Both the position numbers and the translations under genes were made by a program. A model generated the notes under the pieces. The model made no database searches. It saw nothing but the letters and a program-made list of their open reading frames with translations, and had not been told where the DNA came from. 64,000 bases of DNA from assembly GCA_003952965.2 (NCBI GenBank), contig CM025851.1, forward strand, positions 14,930,099 through 14,994,098. Direction: 5' to 3'. This stretch comes from Morella rubra (Eukaryota > Streptophyta > Magnoliopsida > Fagales > Myricaceae). Below, piece after piece: positions 14,201-26,116 of the stretch. Every line of letters begins with the position of its first letter. Position 1 is the first letter of the stretch.

Positions 14201-16369
14201 CATAAGGCCAAGATTGGAGCAGGGTGTTTTCAACTTTACATATTTCCATTTCTTGAAGTTATTTCTTTTCTTTTTCTGTGCTGGAAGTTTCATCAGTAAT
14301 ATTCTGGAATCGGTATATGCCATTATCTTCATTTCTACTTGAAAATTCCTGAATAACAAACTCTATCTTGTCTTGTTGGTGTGTTACAATCTTTGGACAT
14401 TGTTTCTAATTTTTTCATCTTTATTTTTGCTCTCTATTTGGTTCTGACGATATTCTCCTAAACAATTGTTTTTGTTTCTCAACTGTTCTTTTGCACGTAT
14501 AGAGTCCAAAAAAATGGTTTTTTGGTTGCCATCAAGAGCTTCTTTCTCTTCTAGTCATCGTGTTGTTCTCATTCTCTCTCTCTCTCTCTCTCAAGTTTTT
14601 GTTTTTCCTTCTAAAATGAAAAATGAGATCAAGCATGCTACTATTATGACAGTTTTGTGTAGCACTGATGTTGTTGCGTTGTTTACTTAAGACTGCATTT
14701 GGCTTATCAACTCCTGTTATGCTTTATTCTGGAAGCACCCATTGTCAAAATATACATTGTATGTGGGAAATGTTGTTCACCTTCTTATAAAGGAAAAATG
14801 TCATCGTAGGCTGTTTTGATTAAGCTGTTGTCTCATGTTCTGCAATCTTTGTTTGGAACACAGATGAAGTTATTATTTTGATGTCTTAAAATGCTGAATA
14901 AAAATTGTTGACATCTATGTTATGAAGAATAGATCAAAGTTTGCAAAGCCAAAGCATACCTGATTGCTGTGATGACTGATGAAGAAAAGTCTCTTGACAT
15001 TTTTGTGCCTTTATCCCTATAATTCTCCATAACAAACTTATATTGAAGTAGTATGCTAGGCAGGATATCCCAAAATGCCTAATCCAGTTCTACTTGGTAG
15101 ACACATGTTAATAGTCAACCATGCTATGCAATACCCTTACAATCCAATCAGTACTGTATCAGGATCTCTCTCACTCTTCCTATCGTTTTTCGTCGAGTTC
15201 TGCATTTTGCTGCAGTAGTTTGTGCCACATCACATAAACCTAATACTGTTTATCATGATCCGTAGATGGATCAAACGCACCTGTACTAGTAGTTCGCTGT
15301 AGTCAACACTCATTGTCTAGGTTTGGTCCACGTGAAGGTAGCCCTTCTGTTTTATCTAATAGACTGGTAAACGGAAAACCTATCAAGAAAAGATGGTTGT
15401 CCATAAAGTTTCCCGCAGAACCCCTTGGTTTTGGCAAACACTGTACAATACCTGGCAAGTACACAGCTCATCCCATTTAAAGCTGAGCACTTTCTAGGAT
15501 AATCCCCTTCTCTAGATTTGGAAAATAAAAGTGGCAGATGATGTAAGAAGATAATTAGAAAAGTTTAAAATCTCTTGTCTACCTTTGGCACACAAATTGT
15601 CTGTGTCCTTTCAAGCTTCCTTCACTTGAAACTTTCAATTCAGCCATTTCTTCCAATAAGATGCCCTTCCAATTTTGAAGAAATCCTCAATCATTATCAG
15701 TATAGAAAAGCTATGATAGAAACAAAAAATCAGGCAGCATGACTCGTCATCTTCACGATTTTTGATATGAATAGCCAAAAAAAAAGAAAGAGTGGGTTTT
15801 TCAGGATTAGATGTGAAAATCGCTTATCAAAAAAAGGATTAGATGTGAAAATTCCAAGCACGGGTCATCTGCATGTCTTGTCATCTTCACATGACTTTTT
15901 ATATGAATAACTGAAAAAAGAAAGAAAAAGTATGTGTTTTCCGGGATTAGATGGTCAAAATTCCAAGCATGGGTCGTGCCTCAAGTGCCAAAATGTTTCC
16001 ATTTATCGATGAATCACATTCTTTGCCGATTGAAATTTCTTCTGACCTGACTGCCCAAATGATTTGAAGCTATGGCGATCCTCAAAGGTTCATAGTCATT
16101 ATTGGAAGCCTATTTCCAATAACTGCTTTAGTAGGCATGATTTTAGGTTGTATTTTGATCTATTTGGAACCAAATTTTTTAACATAGTTTCACATGGTTA
16201 TCAGCCTTTCTTGCTTTTGCTTATAAGCTCTGCTTTGTTGGTAGTGAAACATATGGATACTCTCGGTAGATGAATTAGTATTAACTTGATTCGAGTAAAT
16301 TTTCTCTGCAGGTTATACACCAGAAGTCTAGAATTTCGTATGATGAAATTACAAATGATCTCTGCCCTG

Positions 16370-16407
<38 letters not shown>

Positions 16408-17804
16408 GCTGCATTTTTTCAGAAACACAGTAGGGATTGTTCTCTGATACTTTACTGCTTGCTGTCTTCAGATCCTGAGTGTTCAGCAGTTTTATAGAAT
16501 ATGCACGCTATACTGGGATGATAATTACAACACTCGAAGTGTATCATCAGATGTAAGCCAACCAAAAAGTGAAAGAAATTTTGTTTTCAAATTTAGCAAA
16601 GCTGTTTTTTTCCTTTTCCACAGTCGATGCGCATATACTTAGATATGTAACTTATTAATGTGGTGGTTCGACTGTAATTTGTGCAGGTTATTTCCAGCAT
16701 GAGGATTCTGATGACAGAGGATTCCAACAATGATGATAGTCACTCCTTTTTGTTGGATGATAATTCCAGGTTTATGCATTCAATTTTAACTTCAGGAAAC
16801 AATGTTGTAGGAAGTCTAGCTACAATAGGAAAATATAGAGCATTTCATCTAAGAAGCGCTTTCTTAAAACTGGGTAAATACAGAATTTTGTTTGGAAATT
16901 GTTAAGAACAACATAATAGACAGCTATGCATACGAATATTTGTATCAGAATAAATTGATTGAATGTAAGTACTCGAAAGAGAAAGTTGAGTGATCGGGAG
17001 TTTGGTCCTTGAGTGGTACACCATTTTCATAATAGGTTATTGGGTTTTAAAACTAAAAATTTTAGTCCTCGAGTTTTTCACTGTTTTCATAATAGGTCCG
17101 TAAATTTTAAAACTAAAAATTTTAGTCCCTGAGTTTTTGGTTCTTAAAAAAAAAGGTCCTCTGATGTGCTATCCGTCAAGCCCAGTAACGGCAGAAGGTC
17201 CATCTTTGTAAAAGTTCAACTTAGCTACCCACATGACGCTCCAATTGTCTGGTAAGTGAAACAGTGCGTATCATGAGGGGATGGGCTTGAGTCGGGCAAG
17301 TTGGAACGGTAGCTTTTTGTTGGACACGAGTGGACAGTGGGTGATGTGATGTCATATGTGGCAAGCATTGCTTATGGGACAGTTGGGAGTGTCACGTGTG
17401 CAACTGACTTGGATTTCTTTTAAGATAGACTTTCTGCCGTTAGTGGACTGGACAGAGAGATGACTGAAGGACTTCTTTTTAAGAGTCCAAAACTCAAGGA
17501 CTAAATTTTTTAGTTTTATAACCTAAAGGCCTATTTTGAAAACGGTATAAAACTCAAGGATTACAATTTTCAGTTTAAAAACCCAATGATCTATTATGAA
17601 AAGTTGTAAAACTCAAGGACCCAAAATAATTTTTCCCAAAAGAAAATCTCTACGCTAGACTCCCTCTAATTATGCTTTTTTGAATGCAGCATTCCTTTCT
17701 CTGTTGATGACATTTCAAGTTCCCTCCAAGAGAAGCATTTTTCTAATGTAAAGCCTCCTGTGGAGCTCTTGAAGAATCCAGCCTTCCAATTTTTACAGGA
17801 TTGA
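2220..17804 (+). CDS. Class XI myosin heavy chain, 5' partial, with duplicated tail exons
   Basis: Actin-based motor that moves organelles and drives cytoplasmic streaming. Exons: 2220-2369, 2439-2575, 2645-2791, 2899-3000, 3418-3475, 3573-3674, 4349-4386, 4569-4695, 4793-4963, 5056-5187, 5483-5592, 5673-5733, 6017-6194, 6325-6530, 7459-7578, 7851-7949, 8869-9081, 9281-9420, 9562-9685, 9787-9861, 10015-10185, 10560-10706, 10868-11050, 11559-11690, 11774-11844, 11938-12037, 12286-12342, copies 12825-12956, 13040-13110, 13204-13303, 13552-13608, then 16312-16368, 16472-16552, 16687-16769, 17690-17804. All phases agree: 1349 codons with stop. Motifs: switch [10 protein letters not shown] (about 2967-2990), actin-binding HYIRCVKPN (about 5101-5127), converter [15 protein letters not shown] (6023-6067), IQ repeats in 6080-7578, coiled coil 7851-9685, DIL/globular tail from 10015. 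P-loop and switch I lie left of the window. By gene order it is an XI-A/XI-D type; sequence alone gives only class XI. Confidence 0.93.
4078..4325 (+). repeat. Tandem duplication of about 124 bp in a myosin intron
   Basis: Two diverged head-to-tail copies start with cttgtccttctaactcc at 4078 and cttgtccatctaattcc at 4202. Both contain ggttggattaaggagacac. They lie in the intron between 3674 and 4349 and carry no coding signal. Confidence 0.8.
6780..7375 (+). mobile_element. LINE remnant in a myosin intron
   Basis: The frame at 6892-6939 reads [17 protein letters not shown], the same family motif as FWHDVWCGE in the LINE at 489-1853. Further on, near 7137-7180, the DNA is related to the zinc-binding region (a KNGKFT-like stretch). 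Stops and frame changes break it throughout. It is on the same strand as the myosin gene and lies inside the intron between the IQ-coding exons ending at 6530 and starting at 7459; exon frame is kept on both sides. Edges are approximate. Confidence 0.65.
11275..12540 (+). repeat. Tandem duplication, first unit (1266 bp, four myosin exons)
   Basis: This unit starts at ctcgtattgcatattgg and ends at gatatgcatagaagtct, where the second unit begins directly. It contains four exons of the globular tail (11559-11690, 11774-11844, 11938-12037, 12286-12342; 132+71+100+57 = 360 nt) with their introns. The two units look identical by eye apart from a 32-nt net length difference near the end, where this unit is shorter (about 12375-12402). 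Confidence 0.93.
12541..13838 (+). repeat. Tandem duplication, second unit (1298 bp, four myosin exons)
   Basis: Direct copy of the preceding unit at an offset of 1266 bp over the exons, holding exons 12825-12956, 13040-13110, 13204-13303 and 13552-13608. Its splice sites are unchanged. It holds 32 nt more than the first unit between 13636 and 13697. The sequence after it (ctttcatttt) shares only a few bases (ct) with the start of the unit, so the junction has at most microhomology. Confidence 0.93.
13880..13960. repeat. Small inverted repeat (hairpin) in the myosin tail intron
   Basis: gtcaagatgctttatt at 13880-13895 is perfectly complementary to aataaagcatcttgac at 13945-13960, with 49 bp between. 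ccttgtc and gacaagg extend the pairing after a gap. It may be a remnant of a small inverted-repeat transposon. Confidence 0.65.
14572..14591. repeat. (CT)n microsatellite
   Basis: About ten CT units in the 2.7-kb intron between 13608 and 16312. The rest of that intron holds the hairpin at 13880, the tandem repeat at 15736 and the (TC)n run just after exon 16312-16368; I recognise nothing else in it. Confidence 0.8.
15736..15983 (+). repeat. Diverged tandem repeat in a myosin intron
   Basis: Copy one begins gcatgactcgtcatcttcac near 15738, copy two gcatgtcttgtcatcttcac at 15871. Both continue through tatgaata, an A-rich stretch, ggattagatg and attccaagca. The first copy is longer because of the small retroposed insert at 15821-15852. 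Confidence 0.75.
15804..15852 (+). mobile_element. Extremely 5'-truncated LINE insertion with target-site duplication
   Basis: ggattagatgtgaaaat occurs at 15804-15820 and again at 15836-15852. Between them lies only cgcttatcaaaaaaa (15 bp), the same cttatc plus poly-A end seen in other LINE tails of this window. This is the mark of target-primed reverse transcription that stopped after a few bases. Copy two of the surrounding tandem repeat has no such insert, so it shows the empty site. Confidence 0.75.
16374..16405. repeat. (TC)n microsatellite close to a 5' splice site
   Basis: About sixteen TC units begin six bases after the end of exon 16312-16368. The gt donor at 16369 is followed by aaatc and then the repeat. 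Confidence 0.9.
16999..17629. mobile_element. Foldback/MITE element with repeats inside its arms, in the last myosin intron
   Basis: The left end tttggtccttgagt (17001) pairs with the right end actcaaggacccaaa (17611-17625), and the next 50 bases (attttcataatag, attgggttttaaa) also match the reverse complement of the right arm. Each arm holds about two copies of a 60-65 bp subunit containing the tcctTgag and cataatagg words. The centre has gcccagtaacggcagaa and a matching ctttctgccgtta. No coding region is seen, so it is non-autonomous. Confidence 0.75.
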
Positions 17805-18934
17805 AGCCGTGGCTCTTTTAGCATTTTTCCTTCTCAGCCTTCTGATGCATCAAATTTCATCAAAGATCCAGCTGAAACTTATACACAGTCACTGCCACAC
17901 TGTAAATCCCCATCCTTTCCCCTCTCGGTTTCCTCTTTATGAATTTCTTCTTCATTGTAGCAACCACTGCCCTGGAGTAGAAAATCCTTTAAACCTAAGT
18001 AGGCTTGTTCAGATAGTTAAGGGGGCAGGGACAGGTTTTACACTTCAAAGGCTCTTTCTTTTCTTTTCTTTTGTATTGTCATTTCATTTACCTTATAATT
18101 TTCTCGGTCATGGGTCATCTGGCGCCAGCATTCTTTGTAGGTATTGTAGGAGGGAGAAACTTGTCAATACTGTGGTTGGAGGAGCTGATCTTAGGGCTAT
18201 CTGCTCCTGTCCCCCATATCTTGTACAAAGCAACACAACAGATATATATTGTACCTTGTTTGTCGTGTGTATCGATCTTTCAGTCTTTCATTCTGCATAT
18301 GGATGAAGAAACATTGCTTCTTCACCCACACTATATGTACGTTCACGAAGTAGCTATACCCTTGTCTGAAGAGTGTGAATTAAGAGCTTTTGGTTGTTTC
18401 AATGTCCAAAAATATTAGCCGGGTCCAGGCTTAACCATCAGGAGGAAGAAAAAAAAGAAGAGAAAATGATGAGATATTGTTGCTTAAATTAGGTTTTTTT
18501 TTAAAGTTAAATTAGGTTTCTTGATCATCAGCAAACATGGCCGGATGGAGTTTCAAGGTTAGATTGAGCTTGGGTGGAGAACTCCTGCAGGATCAAATTT
18601 GAGCCGTGGAGTGGGAGTAGTCAACTCGACCTCAACTGAAAGGCTCTATGGCAAATGTGTGTCTGTCCTTTGAATGGATGCAACTTTGCCACTCGAGAAA
18701 GTTTGTTTATGTTGTTTTAGGGTGCAGGTGAACTCTTCTTTAGATGACTAACTGGAGAAACCTACACTTGGACTAGGTTCTCTCTCATATGGTCCAGGCT
18801 CGCTAAATATCAAACATGGTGAGAAATTGTGATTATCTATGACTCTTTTCAATCTTGGTTTTTTATGGCTTGAAACAATACAAAGAACCCGAGTTTGGAG
18901 TGGATAGTAGTATTCAATTAATATATATATATAT
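17805..18934 (+). other. Myosin 3' untranslated and downstream sequence
   Basis: The sequence after the TGA at 17802-17804 should include the 3' UTR; the polyadenylation site cannot be fixed by eye. No other gene is recognised. The open frames at 17809-18306 and 18071-18418 overlap each other and look like chance. Confidence 0.5.
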
Positions 18935-19576
18935 GGTGAAATTGCACAGGAGCCCCTGTGATATCACAAAGTTGCAATTAAGTCCTTGAGGTAACGATTT
19001 AGACATTTGATTCCTTGAGGTATTGATTTTTTAAAAAACAAGTCTATCCGTTTATTTTCGTCTCAATACGTCAACGGCAATTCCATGTCAAGCTTATCAC
19101 GTCGTGCCACATGTCCTATCTTACTGAATCACCCCTAAATTGCCATGTCAATGTTGACCCATTCATTCACTAATGCCACATCAGTGCCTAATCAGTGATG
19201 ATGTCGTCTAGCTCTCAGTCAAAACCTATTATCTTTGCTGAGTTATTTTGATCGAGATTCAAAGGGGGGAAGTCGGCTAATGGGTTTTGACTGAGAGCTA
19301 GACGACATCATCGCTGATTAGGCGCTGATGTGGCGTTAGTGAATGAGTGGGTCAACGCTGACATGGCAAGTTAGGGGTGATTCAGCAAGACAGGACATGT
19401 GGCGCGACGTGATAGGCTTGACGTGGAATTGTCGTTAATGTGTTGAGACGGAAATAGACGGATGGGCTTGTTTTTAAAAAAATCAATACCTCAGGGAGTC
19501 AAATGCCTAAATCGTTATCTTAGGGGCTTAATTGCAACTTTGTGATACCACAAGGGGCCCCTGGTGCAATTTTGCC
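18935..19576. mobile_element. 642-bp near-perfect hairpin (foldback) element in a TA microsatellite
   Basis: Left arm 18935-19231 pairs with right arm 19278-19576, leaving a 46-bp loop. Outer ends are ggtgaaattgcac and gtgcaattttgcc; inner ends are ctcagtcaaaacctatta and taatgggttttgactgag. Pairing holds over almost the whole of both arms with scattered mismatches. The flanks are TA repeats (18921-18934 and 19578-19604), suggesting insertion into a (TA)n tract. There is no open reading frame of note. Its outer arm carries tccttgag words like the element at 16999, so the two may be related in type. Confidence 0.85.
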
Positions 19577-19577
19577 T

Positions 19578-19604
19578 ATCTATATATATATATATATATA
19601 TATC
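19578..19604. repeat. (TA)n microsatellite, right flank of the hairpin element
   Basis: TA repeat interrupted once by tatc; the left counterpart is 18919-18934. Confidence 0.85.
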
Positions 19605-22600
19605 AAAGGCCAACTGAAACCCGTTGCTTAAAGAAGGGAAAAAAGGGTAGTGTCGTAATAAAAGCACCTACTTCTACCAATTCTCTTATTGTAAGTGAAT
19701 GGAAAATTGAAAATTGAAAGTATCAAGTGAAAAAAGGTTTGGTTTACATGATTAAAAATTTGTAGTTGTTTTGAAGATCTGTTTTAAACAAGTTTAGAGT
19801 GGGAGTCTGTTAAAAGAGAACCTAAAAAAATGTCTCATTAAAGAGGACCTAAAAAAAAAAGACTTGAAATTTTATATGATGTATATGTTTGTAGACAAGA
19901 TAAGGATAGTGAGATGCTGTCATGTTTGCCTTTCAGTTAAAGTTGAGTTGAACTAACTTTAAAATTATCAAAATCATTACACGAGTCCACAACTATTAAA
20001 ATACATCAATATTCGCTCTATCATAAAATTAGACGGTTAAAATATGTAGAAAATAGGTTATTTGACACAATATTAATAGTTGAATCTATTATAAAAAAAT
20101 ATTAGTAGATTCTATCAAAATAGTTGTAATTGGTTCGGGGCTGAAAATATCAAAATTATAGTTGGTTCGGGGCTGAAAATATCAAAATTAATCCCAGGAA
20201 GTTGAGACAGGCTTTAGCCTTAGAAATCCATTTGCGATTTCAGACTTCCCCCTCGAAGTTACATTTAGGGCTTGGTATTTTTCCCAAGTATATATGTTTT
20301 GGGAAAAGGACAAAATTCAAAAAGAAAGAAAAAGAAAAAAAAGGCTTCCCCGACTTCATCGTTCAGCTTGCAGTTAGCACATGCATGCATGTCTTTCGGT
20401 TTGGAAGATTCTCATTAAAAGCGCCTGTTGACCGTTTCCCCACCAACTATCTTACGTACCCGACTCTTCCAACATTCATGTGATCACATGCCCTCCCATG
20501 TTTCACATCTGATTCTCTCCCACTTGGGGGAACAAGACGACCACATGTTATACGTACCTGTTGCATTTCAGTTATTACAGTTATGGAGTTAGTTGCTTTT
20601 GTATATCTCAAAAATGGGTGGTGCCTATAAACAAATAAACTTATAGTATATATTTGAATCTTATGGGTTTATTTTACTCTGAGATCAGTTGCATTGACCA
20701 GACCGACCATTTTGACGCATGTATAAGGCATTCAATGTTACTGTTCAAGGACGAAGTTCGTTCCCCCGCCCCCTTCCAGAGGAAAAATTTGAAAAGAAAA
20801 AGGATTCGAAGCACAGATTCATACGTACTATAATAAAGTAATGCAAATAATAAACTCTTTTTAATTAAGCATGTTATACATCTCTTTTTGCCTTATTTCT
20901 CCCTCCCATTGTTTAAATGAGGTCGTACAATTTCAAGATCATGTTGGCTTGCTTAAGCTAGCTGCAATATTACCTAAACCCAAAGTGAGAGAAGGTGGGG
21001 ATTTCTATGTAGCTAGGGTTCCTGATGTTATGTCTCGTTTCAAGGTTTAATGGGGTTGGTATGAGGTAAGGTGCGATTGGTCTAGGATTTCAATGCAATA
21101 TCTTGCTTTGAAACGATCTGGGTTTGGTCAGGTTGAAGCCTAACTAGTAGACATTTTTGGGTTGCTTAATTTCTTTGAGGAAGCTTCTTTGCTTCCCCTG
21201 ACTATCAGGGGTTTGGTGGGATTTCTTATCAAAGCATAGTAGTCTTGATTGCATCAATTCTTTCTTTGTACTAATTAGCAAAGAATTGTACTAATTAGTT
21301 TGCTGGCCTGGTTCTTCATGCATTAGCTTATAAAATAAAAGATTTAGTCAATTATTGATTCAGCCACCTGCCGCAAGCCTCCCTCTGCTGTCGGCTTTTT
21401 TTTTTTCGTGGGTTGCATCAGCTTGCTACCTTTTATGGGTATCTGTATGATCTTTTGGCCTCTTGGCCCGTTCATTGGTCTGTCACTTCTACAGAAAGTT
21501 TGACTAGCCATTTAGAGTATGTATAATTGAAGTCTTTAAAACTCATTAAATATTAATGAATGGGCTGTTATGATAAAAAAGAAAACAATGAAAACCTTGA
21601 GTTTGAATTTGGTATCATGAAGATCCGAACCAACTTGTGATCCAGTGCTACTTATTGGAAGGTAATTTCAACTGTTATTCCCTTGGAACTGTTGGAGTGA
21701 AGAAAAAAACTTGTTGCTTGCTTTGTTAATTTTGTTCGGCTTACAGAGGATGAGAATTTTTATCTTATTTTTATGCCAATCTTTGTTTTGGCCCGAAAGT
21801 TTATAATATTACATGCTTTTATAGTTTCTTCCTTAATTTGTAAGTGCTACTTAGCTTTTAGATCACGGGTCTCTTACCACTATGTCTCAAATGGGACTCA
21901 TGTCTCTAGTGTGATTAGAGTAGGTTGTGACTCGGTTCATCTTGAAAAAGTACTTTTGAACCCCTGTATCTTTCGTCCCTCTCTTGACTGCTACTCTAAC
22001 ATGTAAGATGTTACTCTATATAGTTATAGGGCCCAACACCTGATCTTTCCCCCACCATTTTTAGACCAGAAAAGCAAAATTTTGCCAATTAGCTAAATAG
22101 GCAGGATGGAGTTCCATTCGAAATTATGCAAAATCCTCTAGAAAGTTGCATTGAAGGCCAACTCTTTTAGCTGGAACAAAGTGGCATACATTCCAAGTAT
22201 TCTTTCAGGAAATCTAAGGACATGAATACTGTAGTACATGGAATGGGCACGTCTCGATTTGCAGCATCCATGTCTCTGTCTCTCTATATCTTACCGTGGA
22301 AGAGAAGGCAGTGAAGGCATGCACCAGAAGTAGCGCAGGCAAATTATAAGCCTAGAAAAATCTGCCAACAAAATCTATAGATCAGATTGGTCGTCACGCA
22401 AGAAAGATTTTAATTGGTTGTGCCTGGTGCCACTAATATCTCTCTGCCATAGAATTTGGATGGCTTATCAGAAATATCGACTTCATTCATTCAAACCTCA
22501 CAACCGACCTCATTAAGCGAATCTAATGATCGAAAACTGCGCGCGTCCAGTAAATATAAGGAATCAATTGACATGATCCCTTTCTTTAATCCCTCGCTCA

Positions 22601-23695
22601 TACCACTTTGTGTGTACGCTTTTTCTTCTCGGGATTCTTTTTCATAAGAAGACATCTACTCTAAGCCAAACTCCACCAGAACAGAAAAAAGATAAATTAA
22701 TGATCACCTGCAAGAACATAAAGAAAAATTAAGAGTAGTCTCATTGAGAAAAGGCAAATGATTGTTCCGATCGATGCCCCTTGTGCGCTAAAAAAGCACA
22801 ATGATTGATTTGCTTAGGCACCACCCACGTTTCATAACACCTACCAAAGCCTGGATTGGGTCACCTGCATATACAATACTCTTCTTTATCACGGCCTTTC
22901 AGAAGACTCTTTTGTGTTAGAATCAAAAGTTTTCTCATTTAAAGCAAAAAGTTTAATTTATTGGAAAACTTTCGGGGATACATTAATTGTACGGGAAAGC
23001 ATCAATACACTTGCTTTCTCTTTGTAGAACAATTAATACTTTTTCCGGAGGAAAAGAGTACTGCATCCAAGTTATTACAAGTTGGACTAGAATGGCAGTA
23101 TTACTAATCCAGCTCCAATCAACTTAATATCCCATGTAATTACAACCTCCCGCTGATGGAATCATATCATATTATGTCGGCGATTACTAGGATGTATATT
23201 TGGTACATGTTGGAGGTCCCCATAATATAATGTCCATTTTCTTCTATGATTTGGAGTTGAGCCCGCGTGGAGTCAGGTGAGATCACATATATAGTCAAAT
23301 GAAAGATTAGGAAGGGTCATGAGTGATATGGGAATCCAAATAAGTTCTTGGCAAGGTGCTAGCTAGCTAGCGCGCGCATGCAAATGCTGCGCCTGTCTAT
23401 ACGCGCGGAGGCCTGCAGAAATCTTTTGACTGGTTAATTAGTTAATTCATGTTTGTTATCATTCTAATTGGATATATATAATATATAAGAGAAAAGGAGA
23501 TAAAAGATTGCTTAAAGATTCATAGACTAGGTAGACCCAAAAAAGGTGATCTTATGGGGCCCAAGGCAGTAAGCATTAATATATACTATAATTAATTATA
23601 GAAAACATCAAATATTTTATCTGGTTCAACCTAAGAGTAACAAGAAACGATCGAGACCCCTAATTAATTACAAACACAAATTCCGGAAGTTCTAG
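19605..23695. other. Intergenic sequence, no gene recognised
   Basis: No open frame here has a recognisable domain or a convincing exon series. It includes the short tandem repeat at 20130-20190 and overlapping CATGCATG words at 20380-20391. Confidence 0.55.
20130..20190 (+). repeat. Short tandem repeat, 32-bp period, two copies
   Basis: The 29-bp unit, starting ttggttcggggctgaaaa and ending caaaatta, occurs at 20130-20158 and 20162-20190 with no mismatch seen. Confidence 0.85.
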
Positions 23696-23696
23696 T

Positions 23697-23721
23697 TATA
23701 TATATATATATATATATATAT
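23697..23721. repeat. (TA)n microsatellite
   Basis: About 12 TA units in intergenic DNA. Confidence 0.9.
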
Positions 23722-26116
23722 CTGCCAGATGAAGGAGATAAACACTAACAAGTACTGATCGATCTTCCATGATTGAAAAACTGAAGTAATATTCGAAGAG
23801 GAAAAAGCAAACACTATATCATGAGTGGAATCCAACATGGTACTCGAGCCACGATAAACAGTGAGAGGATTTATGCGTACCTTTTGGATGAGAGGCCAGC
23901 TTACATGCCAGTGGGTGCCATTCGCTAGCCTAAAATTAACTCTCTTCACAAAATCACTCGTTACACATTCATTGTTCAGGACTCAACTATAAATATATAA
24001 ATAAATAAAACGAACTTGGCATAGAAAGTTCGTGACTTCGGGCCAAAACTGCCATACATGGTCAACACCAACTGCCCTTCCAACTTACTTTTCTCCCAAA
24101 GTATTAATTTACTACAATCTCTAAGTGCCGATATATATAGGTAGCTAGTGAGTCCTAATTCTGACAGTACTATATGGAGTCTGATAAACCTATTACCCTA
24201 TATCTATGAAATGGCAAAAAGAACAAGAATCTAGGACCGATTATTGGCCTCTTCGGGATTGGTTTCTGTGCATGCAGTACTGATCATGACAGTGGTGACG
24301 AGGTAGTATAGTTACGACTTTAAGCAGCAACAAAAATGGTTCTGCAAGAATTTGAGTTTAGATTTCCAGGAGAGAACACATGGCCGCGGGTACTATCAGC
24401 GCTCAAGATCCCCAAACTTTGATCATAATTAAGGGTATATGGTTTTAGTATATATCTTGCAGTTTCGTCATCGACTAACAATATAATTAGGATTTGCATT
24501 GAAGTTTCTCTAATTTTGCTAACAACAACGCTTTTCTCTTCGTTGTGATTAATCTTTCACTTGATAAAACTCTAAATAGACTGAGGATGTCACCTTGAAC
24601 AACTGAAAATAGCGCTAATGAGGCGATGGATGTGCCTACATTGGACTCTCGATGGAACCAGGGTCAAACTATGACTCAGTCGGCCTCTCCTTAAAGAGCG
24701 CTAGCTGTTATCTCCATTCTAGAGCCCTATGTAATAATTTCCTGATGAGTAAGGGCTGTTACGCTAACCTCGATCGTGTCACACTCTCCTTCCCTTGTTT
24801 GTTTAGAGAAAGAAAAAACATTCGCGTACGCCATATGCTTGTTTAATTACCGTGATTATTACAACCCTTTTCCATAACTATTATTTTTGGCTTACGTACG
24901 TCTGTCTATTTTCAACCACAACTTTCTACAACACAGTAATGGAATATGATGTGAGAAATCCGAACAGTACTATATACTTATCGTATGGCATCAAAGCGTT
25001 GTTGCTTCCGTTGGCCCCTGTTATACCTATCACGTCTATAATAATTAAAACTTAAAAATAAAAGCTCAGTTTCTTAGACCACATTGTTCAGTGATCTTTA
25101 AGTGGTCCTTAATTATAAACTTCATGAGGTCCAGCCATTATTTTTATTAATACCAACAAGATCATATTAATTCATATTACATTGTCTTACGATATATAGC
25201 TAATGAAAAAACAGTGCATCTAGAGAATTTCTTGGAGCCCGACAGTTCTCGATCGGAAAGCCATCAGCTGGTTCCAGCTAATTTCTTTGCATGCATGATT
25301 GGATCTATCGCGGCCTTGGTTAAGGAGCTTAATTGCAGGCTTAATTAATCTGAAGCACAGCCCTCCACAGAGATTTTACGTAGTACTTGTCACTTCTTGA
25401 ATTCCCCTTATTTTGAAAAGAGTAAATAGTACAACCACAAGAGAAAAAAGTAAACAAAAAGAGATGTCATATCCATGCTCTGACACCAAAGCTAGTTAGC
25501 AGCCATATAACAATATAAATCTCCATTGAATCATGATCAATAGAGTTTAATTAGAAGCTCTAGATCTCCCCGTATCACTCTCTCTCTCTCTCTTGTGTAC
25601 ACGGCCACGCAGACGCAAGCAAACATAAACGCGTGGATGCGCTTATTTACATACATATACGTTAATACATAGATGATCATTGGGGCTTTTAGCTCGTCAG
25701 TTGTCTTGGAGAGGCCACAACAACAATGGAATGATACTTCTACGCATTCCAAAGTGCAGATTATATATATATAATATATGAAGCTTTGGATCAGAACCAC
25801 CACACCTACTAATTTGCATAAAAAGAATTTAATTACTTTGTGAAACCAAGTTTCCATGCACGCGATCAGGCACCTCTTTTCTCCCCATGACATATCTCTA
25901 TCCTTGGGACCTTGTCATCCCGTCCGCCAAACCGCAAACCTGGGGTTAATTCCAAACTTAATTAGCAGATTTGAGAACTTCAAGTGTTAGCCGTATGTCA
26001 TACGATAAGTTGGTGTGTATACAATCTTGTTGGGGCCGGGGGGAAAATCGACGTTTACTTTTGTTGGCCAAAAACTTGTCCCAATACAAGAACAAGGTGT
26101 AGATGCGCACCGCGCG

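Noticed and set aside
17809..18306. 165-codon open frame starting 5 nt after the myosin stop
   Set aside because: It lies in the expected 3' UTR, has no domain, and overlaps another chance frame at 18071-18418.
25537..25893. 118-codon minus-strand open frame
   Set aside because: Contains microsatellite-derived runs (RERERER) and no domain; no splice or promoter context.
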